A stretch of 64,000 nucleotides of DNA from Siderastrea siderea. Its lineage: Eukaryota > Cnidaria > Anthozoa > Scleractinia > Rhizangiidae. The stretch spans positions 45,134,033-45,198,032 of the forward strand of contig OZ034967.1 in NCBI GenBank assembly GCA_964030785.1. The letters are read 5' to 3'. The position numbers and the translations under genes were made by a program. Positions 12,912 to 26,100 of this stretch are shown here, piece after piece (the first letter of the stretch is position 1; each line of letters begins with the position of its first letter). The notes beneath the pieces were generated by a model. It saw only the letters and a list, made by a program, of their open reading frames with translations. It had not been told where the DNA came from and made no database searches.

Positions 12912-14090
12912 ATTTACTCCCCACAAACGGGGAGGAGGGTAATACGACTCCCCTAAAAACACGACTGCGAAAAGGCTAATCCTATCGCCCAACCTCCCCA
13001 ATTTTGTCAGTCGCCTTGTTTACTCTTAAAAGGAATTACATTTTAATGTCCTAAAAACATTAAGGAATCTTAATGGTAACATATTGTTTACCAATTTTCC
13101 GTTGTGGTGAAACAGTTTTATCAAAATTTTGACTTATTTTCTATTAATATGTGACTGAGTTTTTAAAAACGTAAACTACATTCTCTTTGTCCCATTAATT
13201 CCGTTCTGGCTAGACACTCAAAATTGCTTTCGATTCACACGCAGCGATTATGGTTCTGTGAATCTCATTGGGTTTAAGCCAGAAAACAAACCGAAGAAAT
13301 AAACTGACAACAACAACAACAACAACAAAAATTAATGGAGAAAAAAAAGGCTTCTAAAAATCTTTTTCGTTGCATTTTTTTACAGTCTATAATATTGATA
13401 ATAACTTGGTTCAAGGAATTATGAAACCTTGTAATCGGATAAAACATTGGTATTTAATTTAGGTGGCCATCGATGCCATTGCAACGTCATTATTCAGACA
13501 TTAAAGCAACACTCAGACTCAAGCGGAAGCCTTTTACTGATCAATAATAAGATAAAATTGCATTCCATCCTCCCCTCGACCTTTGATCTACAAATATCGT
13601 AACAGTTAAAAAAATGAATTGAATTCGAGACCCTCGAAGCCATTAGAGATCTAACAGAGGAAATTTGTCGTAAATATCAGTCCAAACTCTTAATTTATGG
13701 ACGCCAAAACAGTCTGCTCTCAAAGTGGAGTCGTCGTCGATAGCGGTCCAACCGGTTGTGTCTAAGAACTTCTATCCCTCTTATTTCTTTCTTAAATCAC
13801 ATCCTTTTTCAGAAAGATTCAACCAGACTGCACCCGCTCAAAGCTTCCGAGCAATATGCAATATGTTCCCCTCACTCACCCCCGGCCGCCCCCTTTACCT
13901 CGCAAGACATCTATACATGAATCCTCCCTGAATGGCTTGTCAACATTTCTGAATATTAAAATCGAAAGACTGACAATTTAATGTTAAAACAATTTACAAC
14001 CACAGCTGTTTCTTATCAGGCAATGGGGCTGATTTGGTCCACTGGCCTCCACTAGTTACGATGAAAAATTTCATCCTTATGTCAGTACCT
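12912..14090. other. Intergenic, nothing recognised
   Basis: AT-rich sequence with an (AAC)n run at about 13310-13328. No exon or structured element is supported. Confidence 0.5.
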
Positions 14091-14316
14091 CAAAGGGGAG
14101 GTCCTTGGAGTCCTGGAGCCTAGAAATTTTTGCCGTGGAGCCCGGAAACTGAAGCCTTCTACTACTTGGAGCCCGGACAAAATGATGATTCTTGCTAAAT
14201 GGGGCCCTAGACTACAACTATGGAGCCCTATAGTCCCTATTTTTCTGTGTTGGAGCCTTGGAGCCCTACATTTTTTAGCCAGGAGCCCTGGAGCCCTAAA
14301 CTCCTTTGGGACCCTG
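14091..14316. repeat. GGAGCC-motif repeat, copy 1
   Basis: GGAGCC(C/T) recurs at irregular spacing of about 9-45 bases across the block, which runs from AAAGGGGAGGTCCTTGG to TTTGGGACCCT. It is a diverged copy of the block at 16001-16215, with the same order of sub-motifs (TTGCTATGGAG-like, TTCT(T/G)GCTAAATGG, CCCTAAAC(T/C)CCTTT). Confidence 0.6.
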
Positions 14317-16000
14317 TTATCTGGACTCTGGAGTCAGTTGAGGATGCTAGTGGCTGACCCTATTGCCTCAGTGGAACAAACTTAAATAGATAAACTGTGA
14401 ATAAAAGCGAAATATACGTTCTGTCTTGAAAAGGTCAGTATGGCGAATATGCTCAGTCAGAATATACCTGTTAACTGAAGTGAAGTGAACACAAGTGGAA
14501 TACGACTCAACAACTGTCAGCTCGGATCATGATATATCTCAGATATACCACTGTGTATGTACACTTGTGAAGCTGTGGGTGATCCTGAAATCCTTAGGTG
14601 TGACCAGTACATAGAACTGTGGTACCGCTTTTCATCAGGCCGTGCTGGCGGTTCTGTTTGAATAAGATCCTTAAAAACGACTGACCATTCAAATGAATGT
14701 ATTGAGCAGTGCTTCATGCACTACCGTAGTTTTCAGCGTTATCTTATCATGGTCCCGGCTGTACAAGATGTTTCTTGAGTATGTGGATAAGGGAATGACT
14801 AATCAATTCGAAGCCATTGCTGTTCGTTTTCAATATTTATATCTCAATGGAAATTTTTGAAAATTGATAGCACAGGTGCGACGGCATTCAGTCTTTGAAG
14901 AGTGCACATTGGAAAGCCTAAAGGGATAAAGGTAATACGTTAGCCACTGCAGTGCATTCGTATGAATTCATTACGTTGTTTCTTGCTTATGGTCCTCTCT
15001 GTTATGTCTTAAACTGCACGTTTAATCCTTCAGCGTACTTTGCTCACTCCTTGTTACTAAGAATGAATGTAGTTTCATCCAGAGCATGTGCTTGAAAGTT
15101 TCGTGGACTACAAGCAGTCCCTCTATCTGCTTAGGGATAGTCGAGCAAAGGCAATGAACATACAAGCGGGCGCGAAAACCACCTGCCGCTTGGAAACGTG
15201 AAGCGTGGAGTTTCTCGTTATCGCTCGCGTGTTCTTTTTGCTTGAATAGACCTATGCGGAAAGTGAGACTGCTCATAGTCTAGGAATTTCTAAATGTCGG
15301 GAGTTTTTGTTCAGTTATGTACAAGTAGTCCGTGTGTGGGTGGCTTCGTGAGGTGTGTAGTACTCGTGTGTGTGTTTGTGTTTTTCTTCGTTTAACATTG
15401 TAAGAGAATGAACCTACATTTTTAAGCACGAAACAGTAGTAAAAAGTAAAAAAAAGTAGCCAAGATAGTCTTCTAGGGGACTGCACATAACTTGGCGTGG
15501 CTGGTCTCTAAGACTGACACGATAACGACTACAATCAAAACTGTTAGCATATCAAAAGCGTAAGATGAGGTCATCTCGCGCTTCCCGAGTTTGGATCGAG
15601 TGAGATCATCACGAAAACCATAGCGCTGCATGGATCCACGGTCGATTTGGAGAGCAGGGTCGATTATAGTTCTTGACTGAGATTCAGTCCGGTGCTGTTT
15701 TAGTTGCACGCTGGTAAGATTTTTTGGTGACGATTAAAAATCATTCGTAGCTTGAAACATTTTTGAAAATTAAGTAAACGATTTTTGTCGTTTACAACAA
15801 ATGGGAATTAGTTGCCGCCACATTGACTGCATCACGTGACCAGGTAAGAAAAGCGATCTCTCTTTGCGGCGGTTGAATCATATATAATCAGCAATTTCAG
15901 TCTGAAATTAGGCAAAACTCAAAACATGTCTTACAGTGGAGAAGCAGTACTCGGCAGTGCTTGGCGCATCGCACTTTTTTAGTGCTATTTTCCAGGGTTC

Positions 16001-16215
16001 GAAAGGGAGGGTCTTTGGAGCCCTGCAGCCCCGAAATTCTTGCTATGGAGCCAGGAGCCAAAGCTTTTTACTACTAGGAACCCAGAAAAAAATGCCGATT
16101 CTGGCTAAATGGAGCCTGGCGTGAAGCAATGAAGCCTTAGAACGCCGATTTTCCCTCTAGAAGCCCTGTATTTTTCAGGCCAGAGCCCTGGAGCCCTAAA
16201 CCCCTTTCGGACCCT
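16001..16215. repeat. GGAGCC-motif repeat, copy 2
   Basis: Homologous to 14091-14316 and in the same orientation, from GAAAGGGAGGGTCTTTGG to CCCCTTTCGGACCCT. Most of the GGAGCC units are kept, with point changes such as GAAGCC. No flanking terminal inverted repeat was identified. Confidence 0.6.
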
Positions 16216-17775
16216 CATTTCAGATGGAAAATACGCGTTCACGGCCTTTCCTTCACTGTCGTCTCTTCAGAGCATCTCTTTTATGTCAGTCCTCGTTGGG
16301 TTTTGGGCTTCAAACTTTTGTCTATGATGAGATTGCCTAAAATAACATGACCTATCCCCTTTAGCTTTGAATAGTGCTAAGCCGCTGCTCTGAATCAAGA
16401 CCGACGGATTATATACAGCTGTATCATATTGTACCCGACCCCAGCTCCAATTGTGACTTATTTATGGCATGGAGAGAGAGGGTTATGCCCTTTGTCCCTT
16501 TTGGCGGCTTTAAATTTGTCAGCTGTACACTGCATAATAAAATGGAGTAACAATTACTTAAAAAAACAATTTAAATTTTCAGCTGTTTGTTAGTTAATCG
16601 ATATATCAGGCAAGTGATTAGCGAAGTATTGTGGTTTTCGGTATTGAAAGCTTAAAGGTGGAATCTGGAATCTGGAACTTAGCATCTAACCAGTATGCTA
16701 CAAATGCTTTCACTACCAAAATAATACGAGAATCAAAACCGAGTATTAATTCCATCAATGTACTATCCCCTTGTTATATTAGTTGGTAATTGGTAACACA
16801 AAAGTCTGCAGTTTGTTTGTTTTCAGCAAAAAGTCAATGAGAATTACTGAGTATTGAACTTAAATATCTGTAAGAATTGCATTGGTTGCATGAAAAGATC
16901 GATCAAGAACAGTATTAAACGCAATTAGAGATGCCACTTTCATAAGCACGTGAAGATATTCAGCCTTAAGTGATTTTCAATTTTGAGGTCAAGTGCAATA
17001 GGCGCTTCATGAGTTGTTAAACAGATGCGCTAAGCTCAGCTAAGCACACCCCACACGCATACATTTGAACGCGATAAAAATATGCCCTCCGCCTTCAAAC
17101 AGTGCGTTCAGCAAAGCCATCAACCTGTGCATGCATGACGTCATACCGTTCACATAAGATGGATTATAAGGTGGTGTATGTGTATATATAAGGCCTTGCA
17201 GAAACATTGTTAACATAATAAAAAATATGCGGTGACACTGATCCTCGCGACAGTTAAAGGACGACACAGAAAACGAAAAAAAAAGTTGGGTATATAAAGT
17301 GAAACATACAGGTAACAAAAAGTTGCCCGACATTTCGGTTTGAAAACAAACCTTCTTTAGGGGCAACAGGAGTAAAATGAGTACGTTACGGGACCGTTAA
17401 CAGAAAAGCCGTTTAAAAATTTAAGACAGATGAAAATGATAGGTTGATATCTGAACAGGAATTGGTGTCATTAGTGTAGCTCATTACGTAAAGTTTGTTT
17501 CATAAACCAAAATATCGGAGAATTTTTGTTACACATTTTACTTTTTTTTTTGCATTTTTTTGTGGTCGTCTTCTTTGTCTTGCTTTTACTGCCGTAAAGA
17601 TCAGTCTTACCGTCAGATATTTTTAACTTCGAGTGATTTACTGATCCAGGTCTACTAAAAAACCGGCAACTCTCAATGTCTTGTCGCTGTGGTCTTTCCA
17701 GTTTAAAAGCTTTTTAATATAATAACATTGTTAAATATAAAATGTTAAACACGTTTACCCATCCTGTTGAATGCT
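16216..17775. other. Intergenic, nothing recognised
   Basis: AT-rich sequence without exon-like, RNA-like or clear repeat structure. Confidence 0.5.
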
Positions 17776-17931
17776 AGACTGCGAGCAGTCCCTAATTTTG
17801 GTGATGGCGATTGAAGAGCGGGCGAAATATTACACACGCGCGCGCGAAATTTTGAGGAGACACGACGTTTTTCGCTCGCCCCTCAATCGCCATCGCCTAA
17901 CTTAGAGACTACTCGCTGTCTAAAATAATGT
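17776..17931. mobile_element. MITE with AGACTGCGAGCAGTC termini, copy 1
   Basis: The left end AGACTGCGAGCAGTC pairs with the right end GACTACTCGCTGTCT. The inner arms GGTGATGGCGATTGA and TCAATCGCCATCGCC are also inverted, so the whole element folds into a hairpin. It shares its terminal sequence with 28921-29033. It is non-coding. Confidence 0.7.
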
Positions 17932-18834
17932 TGAATATTGTTGATTCAACTCACGTTTTATTTCTAAGATGCGAAAGCAATGCTGAATTCGTTCGGGCCA
18001 CCTTGTTCATCAGCGTGCAACAAAATTCTGATACTCAGTGTTGCGCGACTGTTCAATCCGCTTGATCAAGCCTTATCATGTCACTGTTTCGCCCATGAAA
18101 ACGTGGAAAACAGTCCACCAATTTAGTCACGGCGGAACGACACAGTGGAGCTAGTGTCGCGGGGTGGAGAGGGAAATTTTTGTTTTCTCCCATCTTAAAA
18201 AAATTCCATTTACAAATGTAACAGTTTTTTAAATATATTTTATTATTATATACTTCTATAAAACTATAAATCACTTGAGTATACTGGACAAGAAATCTTA
18301 TTTGCTTTGAACGCAATACAGTTAAAATACGTTATGCCATCTAATAAGATATTATGATAACGATTGTAACATTGAGCGACCCAGGATGATTGTTGAAAAA
18401 CATTTTCACAGAAACGCCATTATATAAGTACTTGTTTTCACTAAAAATTTGGGTCTGTTTTGAATTAAACGAAAATGGTTTTCGAGATTTTTCTATAAAA
18501 AGGTGTGGGTCTATATCGTTTTCACAGATGAGCAGTTTTAGATTGCAATGCAGTGTATTAATTGCATCATACAAATTTGATGTTGTCCGAGTTAGTATAT
18601 GACCAACAAAGTCAACAAACTGAACAGCTGTGTGGCAACATTTAACTGATGATGAATAAACCCGATGGTAAAAAACTCAACTCATATACAGGAAAAAAAA
18701 ACTAGCTAGATCTTCTAAACAGCAGGCTAAATAGGGTCTACCGATCTATGCATTTAGAAATTAAACCAAACCCAAACGCAATCATGACTACCTCGAACGC
18801 ATTTCCCGCGCCTGAAGTAGTCGACGCCCCTCAG

Positions 18835-19325
18835 GAATCCAGAAAAGTAGTCGCAACTAGAGCCGGTCGCTTACGAGAATGGGCTCTCGTAAGCGAGCAC
18901 GTAGTGAAACGGTAGAGAGTGGTCGCTTACGAGAGATTTTCGCCGACATAAAGCTTGGTAAATGTTGATGGTTACCAATAGTATTGTGGTAATAAGTAGA
19001 GGGTTTTCATTGCCTATCACAGAAGAGGTTCGCGCGTATGTGCAAGTCAGCGAACCATTAGCACTAATGTTATGTATTACTCTAAATTTGATCAAGAATT
19101 GAACGCTTTTATTTAAGTGTTGACTGAGTGGTCGCTTACGAGAACTTTTAAAAAACTGAGGAAAACGCCAGTCGGTAATTCACAAAAGTGGTCGCGGTCG
19201 CTTACGGGAGCGGTCACTTAGGAGGCTTTTAATTACAGCATTTAAGTGACAATTCAAACGGGGTTTTACAATGCTGGTCGTAACTAGAGCTGGTCGCTTA
19301 CAAGAGTGGTCGCGAGGAGAGCTTT
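18835..19325. repeat. Region of GGTCGCTTACGAGAG repeats
   Basis: The motif (G)GTCGCTTACGAGA or close variants occurs near 18868, 18921, 19131, 19200 and 19304, and in reverse orientation at 18886 (TCTCGTAAGCGA). Copies of GTCGCAACTAGAGC-type sequence flank the first and last ones. This looks like a decayed element with subterminal repeats. Confidence 0.5.
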
Positions 19326-20118
19326 AATTGTATTTGCGTGTGCTTTCTTTGAGGTCTGATCGGTTGGTTTATCGGGTTACTTAATTTAGGTTTGGCTTTA
19401 CGACCCTACGACACTCACTTGAAGACCAGTCTGTTTGAAAGAAGGTTTAAAATTGCGCTGCTCATGCACATAAATATTTGAATGATTCAAGTATAGTCGC
19501 GTATGATGGTTTGACTTACCTTTGAATCGAATTCTCCCGATGATAATGCGCTCATTATAACTGAACATGTGTTTAAGAAATCAATCAATGTCAAAATCAA
19601 TTTTAGAGGACACGAGACTTTAAAAAGGCCATTTATCTCATTTATCTATTCCGACGCCGGCCTGAACAGCCTGAAGCATTGAAACACGTCCAAATCGTGG
19701 CTCTTGGCTACAAGGTCCCATAACAGTTCGAGCCAACTGCAATCTGGTAATTAAGATAAAACGCCCTTTCAAAAGTATTGCAGATTTGTACATCAATGAT
19801 TCTAGATGAGCAATCTTGAACAATGACAGAGGGCGTATTTGTCTTCTGTTCATAACTTCATTTGTGCCGTTGTTTTGTATTTGAAATTTCAACAACGGAC
19901 TCGCTACGCATGGTTTCTCGAGGTGCATTAGCATGAACCAATGTAAATTTGCTCTTTTTTAAGTTTATCTACGTGACGGTCCCGTGGAATGCATGTGTGG
20001 ATTAGAAAAGAATTAAACATTTACAGAGTAAATCACGTCGGCCCCAAGCGAAAATGGTCGTTTCTCTTATGATCATCGAAAGAAATTTGCACTTACAGTT
20101 CGTGTTTTTAAGGGCAAC

Positions 20119-23100
20119 GTGTTAAGCGGAAACAAGATGCGGCGAGTTTTTCAATCGTTTGTTCGTCACTGCCTTTCGTTGTCGTTCTGGCAGTTCGTTC
20201 AACTTGTCATCCTCATCAGCTACATTTCAGCTCAATATGCTCTTCATGTACAGTTAACCACTCGTCTCGACAAGGCCCTTGCAAGGCTAGACAAGCTCGA
20301 GCAATGGGTCAAAGTCAACGGAAAAGAAGGAGCACAGATGAAGCTGCATGACATGAAGCAAAGTTTTGCTCACTCTCGTGGAAAGCGACATTCAGAGCAA
20401 GATCGCATGAACAAGCTATGGAAACGAATTGAGAGCTTGGAAAATCGGTGAGTGGCGGGCAGTATATTCTTTACGTTTAGATAGTATTCCATCATATGTA
20501 TAGAAGATATCTGACGTAGATAACTATATCAGTAAACTTAACACTAGTTTATTTGAGTGTTTGTCTTACGTGTGAATGATTATATTAGTATCATTGCCTT
20601 GTTATGACATATACAGAGTATACAAATATGCTAATAATCCCTTGCGTGATGCTTTATTCCGTTCACTTATGTTCGATACCTTTCAATGGCGTCGATTTTG
20701 CGCGGGTTTAAAGTACATATTGTTTATTTACAACACGCGGGACCGCTCTTTTCGTCGGAGGGTACCAATGAGAAGATTGATGCGGGGCCAAAACTAGCAC
20801 GTGTTTAGTACTAACCTCTTGACTTCTTAAAAGACCCGACAAAACAAAATGCAATTTGGCAATTTGGATAGAACTTAGTGAGATGTGAAGCGAAACATCT
20901 GCAGTGGTTCCATAACTGGAAAAGACCCGTTATTTCCAGAATATAGTACATCGTACATTATCATATAAGGCTGGTTTTTTAAAATTTCCTATGCAGTTAT
21001 CTGGAAGTTTCGGCGGGTGCTCGATTTAATATTTTTACTTAGGTCTTTTCGAGAGCCGGTTTTCAATTAGTACTTAAAAAATCGCACAAAGTTGATGCCT
21101 TGTCACGGGTGATTGTTTATCAGTGGCAGTAGTTTTTAATGAAATAAACTGATCGAATATGCTCCGTTTCATAACATGATTTCATCCTATGAATTAATTT
21201 GGTAGAGGCATGTAACCTCATTTATTGCTATGCCGTTTGCATACGCGGTGACCACGAAGACTGCATAGAAATGTTAGGAACCGAGGAATGCGCCCAAAGA
21301 ATACATTCACTGATGTGTAAAAAAATTATGAAATAAGCCCGAACCTTATCTCGTTTTAAAATCAAGGCCTGACAAATAAACTGATAGGCGACTGAGATTT
21401 TCATCAAATAATCCCAAATTTTACGTACTGACAAATCAGATTATCTATTATATTAGAGGCTAATTAAAGTAATCCACACTTTAAATAAAATTGGTCCTAT
21501 CGTTGTTGTAAGCATCAAGGGCTATGGTGCTTTAGTTCTTATTGTTGAAGACTCTTTACTGTAGAAGATATTGCCGTTGGTTTCTCATGAGAAAGAACTA
21601 CTGCGGATATTCATACATATTGACGCAGATTCGTGCTTGCGTGTACTTGAAAAGCTGTCAGAATTGAGATAGTTTACTAGCTGTTGAATTTATAAATACG
21701 GTTACTGGGTTAGTTTGTATAGAAACTTATTATACTATATCCTCTTTATACTCGTGCGTAGAAACTATTGGGACTCTGTTAGTACTTCACTTATATTCTT
21801 TCGACACGGATGTCCAGGTGTGAAGTCGATCGCAAGTTTTGTTTACAGCAAAAAGGCTCTAACTTGCCAAAATGATCTGTTCTCCCTCCAAACTAGTCTC
21901 CTACGCAGCCGTTCTTAGGGTCGTCACGCAACGCTCCTCCCCACTAACGGCTGCTCACGCGAGCGCTACATTCCTTTCCCTTTGTTATCGAGAACCAATA
22001 AAACGCATTTAATTGTTAGCAGCGACGCCAATCATATTTCTCGTTATATTTGCTGCAAAATCAAAACACAACAAGAAATGACAGATACACATACGCAAAA
22101 TAACAACCGTCTGAAATGAATGTGACTCCAAAAAAGTTATTAAATAGCGATAAAAATTGCTTTATCTGCTCAGTTGCAGTCAATTCTAAACAACGTATAC
22201 GTGTTTTTAAATCTGGTAGTAAAGGAACAAGCTCTGTTGACAGACTTATAAACAAGACATTGGACATCGACGTAACTGTTTACTCGAATTCAGACGTTGC
22301 ACTATGCATTAAGTACTACATGTCCTTGGTGAAATACCAAAAAGCAGAAGAACATGTCCAGGAGATAAAGACTGAGTTAAAGACTGCTTATTCAGAGAGT
22401 GGCAGACGTGAAACGGCTACAGCGCACCGGAAGATGAATTAACACCTGGGACATCAACCAAAAAACACCTATCATTTTTAAATGAAAATCCTACCACTTG
22501 TTCTTCTTCCAACTTAACGCCCTTGAGTTCAGCGTTACCAAGGCTCACTATAAGTCCAATTGGTAAGCCACAAAGTTGTTTATTCGACATTGGCTCCTTC
22601 TCGCTCGTACGAAGTGCTTTCACCCCATTAACGAGAGGGACTAGGACCAGGTTTCTAGGATATGAAAGCCTTTCTCCTTATTGGTCAATTTGAGGGAAAG
22701 GAATGTAGCGCTCGCTTGAGCACCCGTTAGTGGGGAGGAGCGTTGCGTGACGACCCTAAGAACGGCTGCGTAGGAGACTACCTCCAAACCGATCCACTTG
22801 ATTCCTTTCTCGGGAAGTGCAATGTGTAATGTCATCACAGTATTCGCTACCTAAAAAGCAGCCACCCCCACCCCCCCCCCCCCCGTCAAGTCAGTTAAAA
22901 GTTAAAGTACCAGCACATCATTAGTACTTTCAGACGGAGTATTGAAATAGAAATAGTGTCACTAAGAAATGTAACACTGATTCGGATAGAATTTGATATA
23001 AACGGCGTTTAACCAACACGCAAAATAAAAGTACTTACAAAAAGTGTTTTGTAGCATTGCAGCGTCCAGTAACTTCACTTTGCCTCACGGCGGAGCATTT

Positions 23101-26100
23101 TGTGTTCAAGGACCACAAGGACGAAATGGCATGCCAGGCAAGAATGGGATACCAGGGCGTGATGGGAATGATGGAATGCCAGGACGAGACGGTGAGCAGT
23201 CAGTTATTGTGGTTACGCCCATGAGAACCCCATTATACCCCCACTATCCCGAACCCGGCCATCTCGAATCACCCGCAATCTCGAACGGAGACTCCTCTTC
23301 CGCTGGTTGATGTTGCACAGTTATTTACTAGGATTGAATATATGAAATAATCATGTATATGAAGTGGCAACCAGGGAGCTGGTGAATTGGTTTTAATCCC
23401 GTAGTTGGCTTGTTGGATCAGTTAGTTAGAGCGCTGAAGCGGTATCGCAGGGTCATGGGTTCGAGTCCCGTTCAAGTCTGATAAGAACGTGCAAACGCGC
23501 AAGAAGCTAAAAATGGTCGATGCCGCGTGGGAACGCGACGGCTACATCTGAGAAGAAGGAGAGCTTGCATTACTCTAGACTTTGCGGATGTTCCTAATTC
23601 GGAAAAAGAATTTGTACTACACGTGCGCTATACGTTTTTTTTTTTGAGACAGAAACCATCAATACAAAATTCATTAATCAGAAAAACCGCAAAGGTGCAT
23701 GAGAACATGCTCAGCCCGGCGAAAATGACTGGTAGATAATTGTTGATTTCCGGAAAAATTTAGTGTTAGGTTTTGATACTTGGAAGGTCCATTTTCCTCT
23801 TAAATCGTACTTGTAGCCATGTGTGTGACAAGAGCAGAAGAGATGCCAAGGAGGCAGTTTTGAGCCAGTGATACTAATTCTACACGTCCCTGTTCTTTAT
23901 GAGTTAAAGTTGAGTTGGCTGTCTGTTTAATGTGTCCGAATTGCGCATGACAGAGTGTTCGTGTTTATTAGTGTAGGAAGAGATGGTACTGATGGACGCG
24001 ACGGAATACCAGGAATTAATGGAATCCCAGGGACACAGGGATTACAGGGTAAGTATGCTTTCCATATACCCTGTGGAAAAGAATCAATAGACCTTTTTAC
24101 CGATACAGCAGCCACATTGATTTTGCCCCCTGGGCATCCCATAATACTGGATTAATTCTATTATTGTGATAATGCTGCATTATCACTACAAAAAAAAAAG
24201 AATAAATAAATAAATTTTAATGAGTACTATGGGGTGCCCAGGGGACAAAACAAATATGGCTGCTGTATCGGTAAAAGGGTAAATTGGGAGATTCATTTGC
24301 AATTCACAGTCTTGCTGTGACGACTGATGAAGTAAAATACCGTACTCCATGTCCCCTTTATATTAAGTTCCCATATATCACGCCCATGTTAGTGCATGAT
24401 GTCCATGTTCCTATACATTACGTTCCCGCCTATGTTTCTTATCTTTATTATGTAGGATATCCCCATTCCTGTTTTTCGCTAGTCTTGAGGAATTTTGCAT
24501 TGAACAGTGACAAATGGCGTCACATGAGTAGTTGGCTGCTCCTTTCGATATCACGAGAATACTGAAGTTCACAAGACTACCAACTATTCCACTTTACACT
24601 CCTGTCAATCATAGTTACAGCGACAATCAACAGACACCTGGGCACTCATTAACCTTTCTTTTAACCCAATCCTGCCTTGTCTCGCGCTCTCCAACAATAA
24701 ATGGACAGTTAGGGCCTTGTCGCACTAGGCAAACCACGTTTCTTTCTCGCTACGAAAACCCGTGCAAGCATTTGACTTTACCAAATTTTAGTTTTGATAA
24801 ACTTGTCCGCACTTAAAAACAACAACAACAATAGCAAAATTCCAAAACCAAATCACTCACTTTCACTCACTCCTGTGCTTTCGTGAATGGACCACATAGC
24901 GCCATCACAAGCTTTGCCCATTCCTGACTTGAGCTATCCTCACTGCTTCATCGAGACAGACTGTGATTGCCAAACTCAAAACCTATTTGTAACCACAAAT
25001 ACCCAAGTTCAAATTAACCTAATTGACGTTGCTATTGTGTTTTGACCTTTGATGAAAATTTGTCGAGCTCCGAGGAAGGATGACAGAGATGACTTCTGTA
25101 CAGGTTGTCTAAACACCAGCAACTGACCAACAATCGTTTTCAGGACTTTGCTCACCCGAACGATAGTACACAACCTACTTGTGACACAGTTCAAACCATT
25201 TACCAAAAACACGTTAGTAGTGCAGTGGGTACTCTAGCTGGTTTTGTCTTGTTTAAGGTAGAGATGGTGTTACAGGCCCGAGAGGTCCACAAGGCCATAA
25301 AGGGTACCGAGGCAAACCAGGTCCCAAGGGTCCCCCCGGTGATCCAGTGATGTGCCAAAAGGACCCTGTCACTAAGGGAGCCAAAGAAGAGACCTCCGGC
25401 AGCACTGTGTTTATTCGATGGGGACGCAGCGTATGCCCTGCTGACCGAGGAACTGTTCTTGTGTATGAAGGCGAGTAAAGATGGCTTTTGTAACGACACA
25501 GTAGCCTTAAATATAAAATTCTTACTTTTTGCATTACTCGAGCTCAGTGGTTGCTGTTAATTGCTGAGAGATCCACGGAAACTGGCATCCAACCTGAGCT
25601 ACTTTTCATTCGAAGGATTCAGTGTGCAACGTATCCCGCCATTTAGAGAATCGTACATAATGTGCCACATCTTTCTCTTCAAATTATGCTATGACTAAGT
25701 TAGCCTCTACAGGCGGTGTAGAGCGTCTGCGACGCAGGCTAAGTTAGCCCACACATTATGATGGACTAAAAACGGCTGGAGTGGAACGCAATCATGAAAT
25801 ATGAGTGGGATGTAGGTATGTAAATGTATTGATGAGATTCACAGAATCATGTTAGTTACGTATTGAGTAAATAAATGGATTACAAGGTAAACTGTCTAAT
25901 GGAACTCTTTCTGATCGTGCTAGGTCGAGTAGCAGGATGGCGACCCAAGCAATCAGGAGGAGGGGCCAACTATCTGTGCATGCCTCTGAGCCCCATGTAC
26001 TCTAAGCCCCCCACACCAGGGTACCATCAGAAAGTGTCCCTCTTTGGTGTGGAGTATGGCCAAGTGGAGGACCTTTTTGCCAGGATTCCTGGTCAAGGGC

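Noticed and set aside
15473..15709. Minus-strand frame with a membrane segment (MLTVLIVVVIVSVLE)
   Set aside because: It looks like a fourth anchor exon, but no donor lies after the membrane segment and there is no coiled coil; too little to support a gene.
23407..23482. Functional tRNA gene
   Set aside because: A and B boxes are present, but the acceptor stem does not pair and the sequence belongs to a dispersed SINE family.
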